A stretch of DNA of 64,000 nt from Melampsora larici-populina 98AG31 (Eukaryota > Basidiomycota > Pucciniomycetes > Pucciniales > Melampsoraceae), in NCBI RefSeq assembly GCF_000204055.1, contig NW_006768791.1:62001-126000 (forward strand), written 5' to 3'. A program made the translations under genes and the position numbers. This document shows, piece by piece, positions 59,335 through 64,000 of this stretch. Under the pieces are notes generated by a model. It made no database searches and had not been told where the DNA came from. It saw only the letters and a list, made by a program, of their open reading frames with translations. Position 1 is the first letter of the stretch, and every line of letters starts with the position of its first letter.

Positions 59335-60780
59335 TTATTTCTTGAGGATGTATTGAAGCCAATCATCACGCTCACAAGCTGGTGTATTGACGTATGTTTC
59401 AGCCATCACGGGCTTTTCAGCAAACAAATCTAAAGCAGCGTAGCGTTGAGCGCGTTCAAGAGTCGATTTATAGATGAGGGAAACAGCTTGTCCATGAGTG
59501 GAAGGCTTGTCCGTTTGAATTGCATGGGCCGCAGTGTCGATAGAAGCTGAAGTCGAGGCAATGGAAGATTCAATGTTGGAACCGAAGGATTTCATGTTGT
59601 CCGAGATACTGTCGATGATATCAATCCCAGAGCGTTTCTTCGTTTTAATGGGAGCACGACCTTTCAACACGACCTTGGACTTGCGGTGACGCTTTGCTGC
59701 TGGAGACTCGTCTGAACTCGAGTTATCCACCGGCTTGGAATCAATTACAGGTAAGTCGAAACCGTCAGAAGAAGGAGATTTAGCAAGAGGTTGAGGGGAA
59801 GCAGGTGGAGAAGAAAAACCATGAGGATAAGGAGGAAAAGGCTCGGGTTGTTGGGATATGAAAGGTGAAGGGATGTCCGAGATGTGTTGATTGATGGCTT
59901 CGTCAACGTGTGGGGTAGATGGAGGAATCGATAGGTCTTCGGTTTGATTGTTGACAATCCCACTCTTGATGTACTTCCCCGTAGCCTTGTGACCCTCCAC
60001 TAACACACCAATGGCATCGAAAAGAGGAAATGGACGACCTTTGCACCGAGCGTACTCCTTTGCCTTTTTACTAGACTTAAAAAGAGCAAGGGATGTCAGT
60101 AAAATGTAGAAATCAAAAGAGAAAACAAAAAAACTAGAAATCAAAAGAGAAAACAAAAAAACTTGACTTACCTTATCAGCAAGAATGGGTGCCCAGACCG
60201 AATCGGGTAGCACCATGCAATCATCTTCCCACCCCGCACCACTCAATCCATTGAGGTATTTATAATCAGCATATGTATTAGTCAACTGTAGATAGATAGA
60301 AGTAAAAAAATGTCAATAAAGAGAAACGAACGTTCAGAGAAAGAAAGAACTCACAAAATACCAATGAGCCTTACAAGCCTTTGCGGTTTTGGCTGCACTG
60401 ACATGAACTAAATCAGTACCGGGAATTTTCTTCTCTTCACTTCCAGCGAGTGCCTCCTCAACCTTTGTCCAAACAGTGGTCTTGAAGCCATGAGCAGTGG
60501 TGGCGTTTTCAGGTCCAATCGGTGTGTTGGCAGGCTGTCGATCAGCCGTGAGAACCTCAATCATCAACAAGTCATCTTTGTCGTCCCATTCAGCCTTGAC
60601 TCTGGAGGTCTTTGGCGTTTCGGTGATTGGCGGAGGGTTCAGCTTGGAGGTCTTTGGTGTAGCGGTGATTGGCGGAGGGTTCGGAACGGTAGATGGCAAC
60701 AAGGTCGGTTCAATACAAGATGGAAGAACTCGTTGATCTCGAATTGCTCTAGGAGCACGTGGTCGAGCGGCGGTACCCAT
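59335..60780 (-). CDS. Myb/SANT-like DNA-binding protein of the Harbinger element
   Basis: In Harbinger elements the second gene encodes a SANT/Myb-like protein that helps nuclear import and end binding of the transposase. Three exons (60355-60780, 60172-60285, 59335-60075) join to 426 residues without a break. The Myb/SANT-like fold runs from AEWDDKDDLLMIEVLTA through HGFKTTVWTKVEEAL and AKTAKACKAHWYFLTNTYAD to KYLNGLSGAGWEDD, with Trp spacing as expected; LPDSVWAPILADK and RPFPLFDAIGVLVEG complete the family core. Low-complexity Pro/Ser follows, then a nuclear-localisation-like AAKRHRKSKVVLKGRAP and a C-terminal helix (YKSTLERAQRYAALDLF). The intact frame contrasts with the broken transposase. 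Confidence 0.85.
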
Positions 60781-60782
60781 AG

Positions 60783-61025
60783 GTTGAAGATAGTAAAGAT
60801 AATAAAGTAAAGAAAGCTTGAAACGAGATACTAAAGTAAAGATAGTTTGAAACGACGATAGCAGGACGGTGAAATAACTTAAACGACAATAGGAAAATGG
60901 TGAGTTAGGTTGAAGATAGTAAAGATACTAAAGTAAAGATAGCTTGAAACAACGATAGGAAGATGGTGAGTTAGGTTGAAGATAGTAAAGATAGCTTGGA
61001 TAGCTTGGAAGGACGACGATAGGAG
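60783..61025. repeat. Tandem repeats upstream of the Myb/SANT gene
   Basis: Units containing GTTGAAGATAGTAAAGATA and AGCTTGAAAC…GGTGAGTTAG recur two to three times within 240 bp directly upstream of the ATG. They may lie in the 5' leader or promoter. Confidence 0.75.
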
Positions 61026-61249
61026 TGAATGTCTTGAAAAGAAGACGATAAGATGGGATAGATGGTAGAAGAAGACCCTGACGAAGGTCCTCATTGGAGA
61101 CTGGCGATGTAAGAGATAGAAGAGAGATGGAGAGAGTTGTGATCAATGAAACGGGATAGAAAAGAAGAGTGAAGGAAATAAAAGGGTGGGTGAAGGAAAC
61201 AAAAGGGTGGGTGTTTCATGACGGAGATGGAAGTTGATTGAGGGGCAAA

Positions 61250-61445
61250 TACGATATTTGGATCTGAAAAACACCCTTGAGGCTGTTTTTCAGATCGGAT
61301 TGGTATTTGACCAAATACCGTATTTGGGCTTTGATCAAATACGGTTTCCAAACACCGGTGTATTTGGCCAAACCCAAATATGTATTTGACCCAAATATCG
61401 TATTTGGCTTTGGTGGGGTATTTGGCCAAATACGATATTTGGAAC
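61250..61445. promoter_or_regulatory. Right subterminal TATTTGG/CCAAATA motif cluster
   Basis: About ten TATTTGG or CCAAATA sites, many as short palindromes such as CCAAATACGATATTTGG, lie within 200 bp of the right end. They probably bind the element's transposase or SANT protein; this is inferred. Confidence 0.65.
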
Positions 61446-61464
61446 CCAGCCAAACGGGCCCTTA

Positions 61465-63384
61465 CTGTGCTAAAAACCACTTATTTCACAAATCCCTTGT
61501 GGATCCTATGAATTCCTGGTTTATTGGCATGTTTACAATGCCTTTGACCTAAAGTTGCTCTAGATTCAGACTTATTGCATATTTTGGTGGTGTCAGAGGG
61601 CCTCTATTTGGGTGGAGTCTACTCTTATTTTCTGGAAGTCCTATGCCTCTTCTGTTTTCATCATTCTATAGCACATTTCAACCATAGTTGACCATAATAA
61701 TCTCAAAATGGACTATGCAAGCTATGGTTATCTGGTGCCCACTTGCAGACTTCTACCGTAGTTGTCAGCTAATGACTCAGAGTTGTGAATTGAAAGTATA
61801 TTGTGTTTGAAGACATGTGCCTTGACTAGAAAAGTGAGTGTGTGAATACCATGGCAAGAAAGGAACAGGTGCTCAGTGTTTCAGGCGTGTTTGAACAGTG
61901 CTGCAATTTCCTTAAACACTGATTGCGTACTTGCAAAGAGCACCCTAACCTCACAAAACTCACATGAGAGGTGGTAAAGCAAAGTGGCAATCTTCCAAAT
62001 AACAATAAGATAATAATTAAAATTTGATCTCTTCAAAGGGTCTACTAGAATTGTCTAATCTAAATAGTTCATGTGGCTTAAATTCAGTTTCTAATCCAAG
62101 AGCTAATGCAGCAGCTTATGGATCAGATGCACCACAAACTAAAGCATGACTTTTGGGATAATTCAATAATGTTTGCAAAACTTTTTCTGTGATTGTTAAC
62201 TTTTAGTGTGATTTGCAAAATATGCTCAATTGGTTTCTCCTATAAAGAATAGGTTTGGAGCCTGGGTGATCCAAGCTGAACTTGCAATGAGTAGGTCTAG
62301 CTAGAATTAGGGCAAGAGCCCTAGTTGCAAGAGGTCAAAGAAAGCTATAGTAGAATAGTTTCTAGATACAGTTGCAACTGACTCAAAGAGCATAAACAGG
62401 TCTGCTATGGGGTGGCCTAAAACATATTACAAATCAGAGTAAGAGGGAGAGGAGGGTGGGTCCAAAAAATTATATGAGTTGTAAGGAGATTAATATCAAG
62501 AGGAAGAACAGGACCGCAGAAATCTCCAGGGGAAGTACCGAACCTAAAACAACCCAGGACAACCTGTCCAATACATACCCTGTGACATGGTAAAAACCCA
62601 AAAATTGAGCTTGAACTTCTGGTTTTGTCAGTAGGTTCAAGAAGCAAAAACTTCTAAAAATTTCCCTAGAGACCATTCCATTCTTTTTCTGTCAGCATGT
62701 ACAGCTATTCATGAATTTCCTGTCATGTTCGCAAATTTTTTTGCGATTTTGGTTGCCAATACAGCCCTGTACAGGTGTGTATTTGGTACAGCCAGGGACC
62801 CATCTCCCAGTTCTGGCCCGACAGCATATTCTGCTATCGGTCCCAATCTGTTGCTTGGTCCTGCTGTTTGGCAGCGTAATTCAATCAATACCCAGATCGA
62901 ACTCGACGGCACACCTTCCGGCCTCCCAGACGATATCACTAGCCACCTCCCCTCCTCCAAACCAATCGATGGCTGACCCACCCAGTGGGATGTTTGGTTC
63001 TCTATTCAAACATCCATCAGATCGGAACAGCGAAGGCTTTCATGTCCACTACCTGAACATCCACAAAACTTTCAAATGGCTTAACGAGGACCCAACTCCG
63101 GTATGGTCGGTCACCAGTTTCCTCAACCACAGGTCGAGCGATTTCATGCGTCACATAAAAGGACGGCTTCATTGTCAGCTTACTCAACGATCAAAGCAAA
63201 ATCTGTCATACTTATCTCCAAAACCTGGCCAGATGGGCAACCGCAAGCTCTCTCATGTCCCCCTGTGGGTCATCTTGTTCTCTTCTTCTTGTTCTCCCGT
63301 CCTCATTTTGTTCATTGTCGACTTTGGCCTATCATTGAGCTATCACTGATATTCTCTCTCTTGTTCTCGATCTTCTATCATTCA
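61465..63384. other. Intergenic region, upstream of the last gene
   Basis: 1.9 kb with no certain gene. From about 62720 GC content rises; the frame from 62970 (MADPPSGMFGSLFKHPSD) to a GTATGG donor at about 63102 could be an upstream exon of the last gene, but its phase does not match the next exon, so it is not joined. Confidence 0.45.
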
Positions 63385-63410
63385 GGCGCGCTGATAATCA
63401 TTTGGACAAT

Positions 63411-64000
63411 ATGTCGAGTGCAATTCGCACAAGAAGCTACCATGCCCTTGTTGCTCAAGGAACCATGATGAATGGGTAAGTGGTTCTCTCAAATAAGCAC
63501 TAAGACGCACTCATATTGATGAAATGTCACTTTTGGTAGGACCCCGCCTAACCACCGGCCTATGACGCAGTCAAATGCCAGTCTGGCCCTTCCTCCAGAC
63601 GCTTTGGCTGGCCGTATCTCTGCTGCTCCTGCCCCATGCGTCTTTCGGGCTACGTCCTCACCCCTCATGTCTGCGGAGCATTATCCAAACGGATACAATA
63701 CCCCGGTTATAAGCCCGGTTTTGCGGCGTACTTCCTCTGGCCTGCCCCTCCCCATGTCCTCGCAATCTTTGTCTGCCTCGTTGTTCAACCAGCACATCAA
63801 CCCGGCGATCTTCGACACACCGATACGTTCCCAATCTTCCTTGGTTTTGGACACCGCGGGGACCGACTTGTTGACCGAAGGCCCTCTCTTGGACGATGAA
63901 CTAGGATCCCCGTCCAAGAGATTGGCTGTGAATGGACCTGCTCGTACTGAAAATGATTTGAATGACGATGACGGTGAGTGACGATTTGATTATTTTCAAT
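63411..64000 (+). CDS. Unrecognised protein, N-terminal part, cut by the window end
   Basis: Two exons (63411-63475 and 63540-63973) join in frame; the second ends at a GTGAGT donor and the gene continues past the window. The start used is MSSAIRTRSYHALVAQG; the open frame extends upstream to a possible acceptor at 63384, so another exon may precede it. The readable 166 residues are Ser/Pro/Leu-rich (TPVISPVLRRTSSGLPLPMS, IFDTPIRSQSSLVLD) and end with acidic NDLNDDDG, a disordered composition typical of regulatory proteins. No domain identified. SPSKR and RRTSS resemble kinase sites. Confidence 0.6.

Larger units (their letters stand above)
53595..61461. mobile_element. 7.9-kb PIF/Harbinger transposon with two genes
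   Basis: The left end GGGCCCGTTCGGCTGG (53595) has its inverted counterpart CCAGCCAAACGGGCCC ending at 61461, one mismatch in 16. TTA flanks both sides (53592-53594 and 61462-61464), the 3-bp target duplication of this superfamily. Inside are a DDE_4 nuclease (left, +) and a Myb/SANT-like DNA-binding protein (right, -), the two-gene set expected of Harbinger. Subterminal palindromes are present at both ends. The centre carries a segment (about 56.0-59.07 kb) bounded by direct repeats, so part of the length is probably a nested insertion. Confidence 0.9.

Noticed and set aside
62711..63349. 212-codon plus-strand frame before the last gene
   Set aside because: Phase does not connect to the confident exons and several frames look equally open; left as a possible upstream exon only.

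Overview
The window looks like nuclear DNA of a basidiomycete, most likely a rust fungus (Pucciniomycotina) or close relative. The genes carry many short GT-AG introns, several exons are tiny (10 and 18 nt), intergenic DNA is AT-rich, and there is a mannoprotein of the basidiomycete MP88/macrofage-activating-glycoprotein type plus several DNA transposons. The lineage is inferred from gene families and architecture; no search was run. I saw no rRNA, tRNA or CRISPR array.

Layout. 1-1051: a dead DDE_3 (Tc1/mariner-like) transposase. 3.4-21.8 kb: a housekeeping block with a plasma-membrane type syntaxin (+), an aspartic protease (-), SAP18 (+), a Pet20-like mitochondrial candidate (-), a uridine-phosphorylase family enzyme (-), threonyl-tRNA synthetase with two possible starts (-) and a conserved-looking unknown protein (-). 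23.9-32.3 kb: succinate dehydrogenase flavoprotein (+), an RGG-box protein with a 19-residue repeat (+) and the high-affinity iron permease Ftr1 (-). 34.5-43 kb: the secreted MP88-like glycoprotein with a 47-residue sequon-rich tandem repeat (+), an Mpo1-type sphingolipid alpha-oxidation enzyme (-) and an Erf2-type DHHC palmitoyltransferase (-). 43.4-47.2 kb: two non-autonomous inverted-repeat elements, the second with a TA-flanked MITE nested in it. 48.3-52.5 kb: a PMR5/Cas1-type SGNH acyltransferase-like membrane protein (-) and an alpha/beta hydrolase (+). 53.6-61.5 kb: one 7.9-kb PIF/Harbinger element with TTA target duplications, an intron-containing DDE_4 transposase broken by one TGA, an intact Myb/SANT-like partner gene and a nested 3-kb segment. 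63.4 kb to the end: the 5' part of an unrecognised gene.

The host genes are not an operon or an obvious cluster; they are independent eukaryotic genes with their own leaders. For syntaxin, uridine phosphorylase, ThrRS, SDH1, the RGG protein, FTR1, MP88-like, Mpo1, Erf2-like, PMR5-like, SAP18, the aspartic protease, the 20.7-kb unknown and the Myb/SANT gene, exons were joined by hand and each joined CDS length is a multiple of three. All family names rest on recognising motifs and overall sequence character, not on database searches. The richest target for follow-up is the Harbinger element: its two-gene structure, subterminal palindromes, single nonsense mutation and nested segment.
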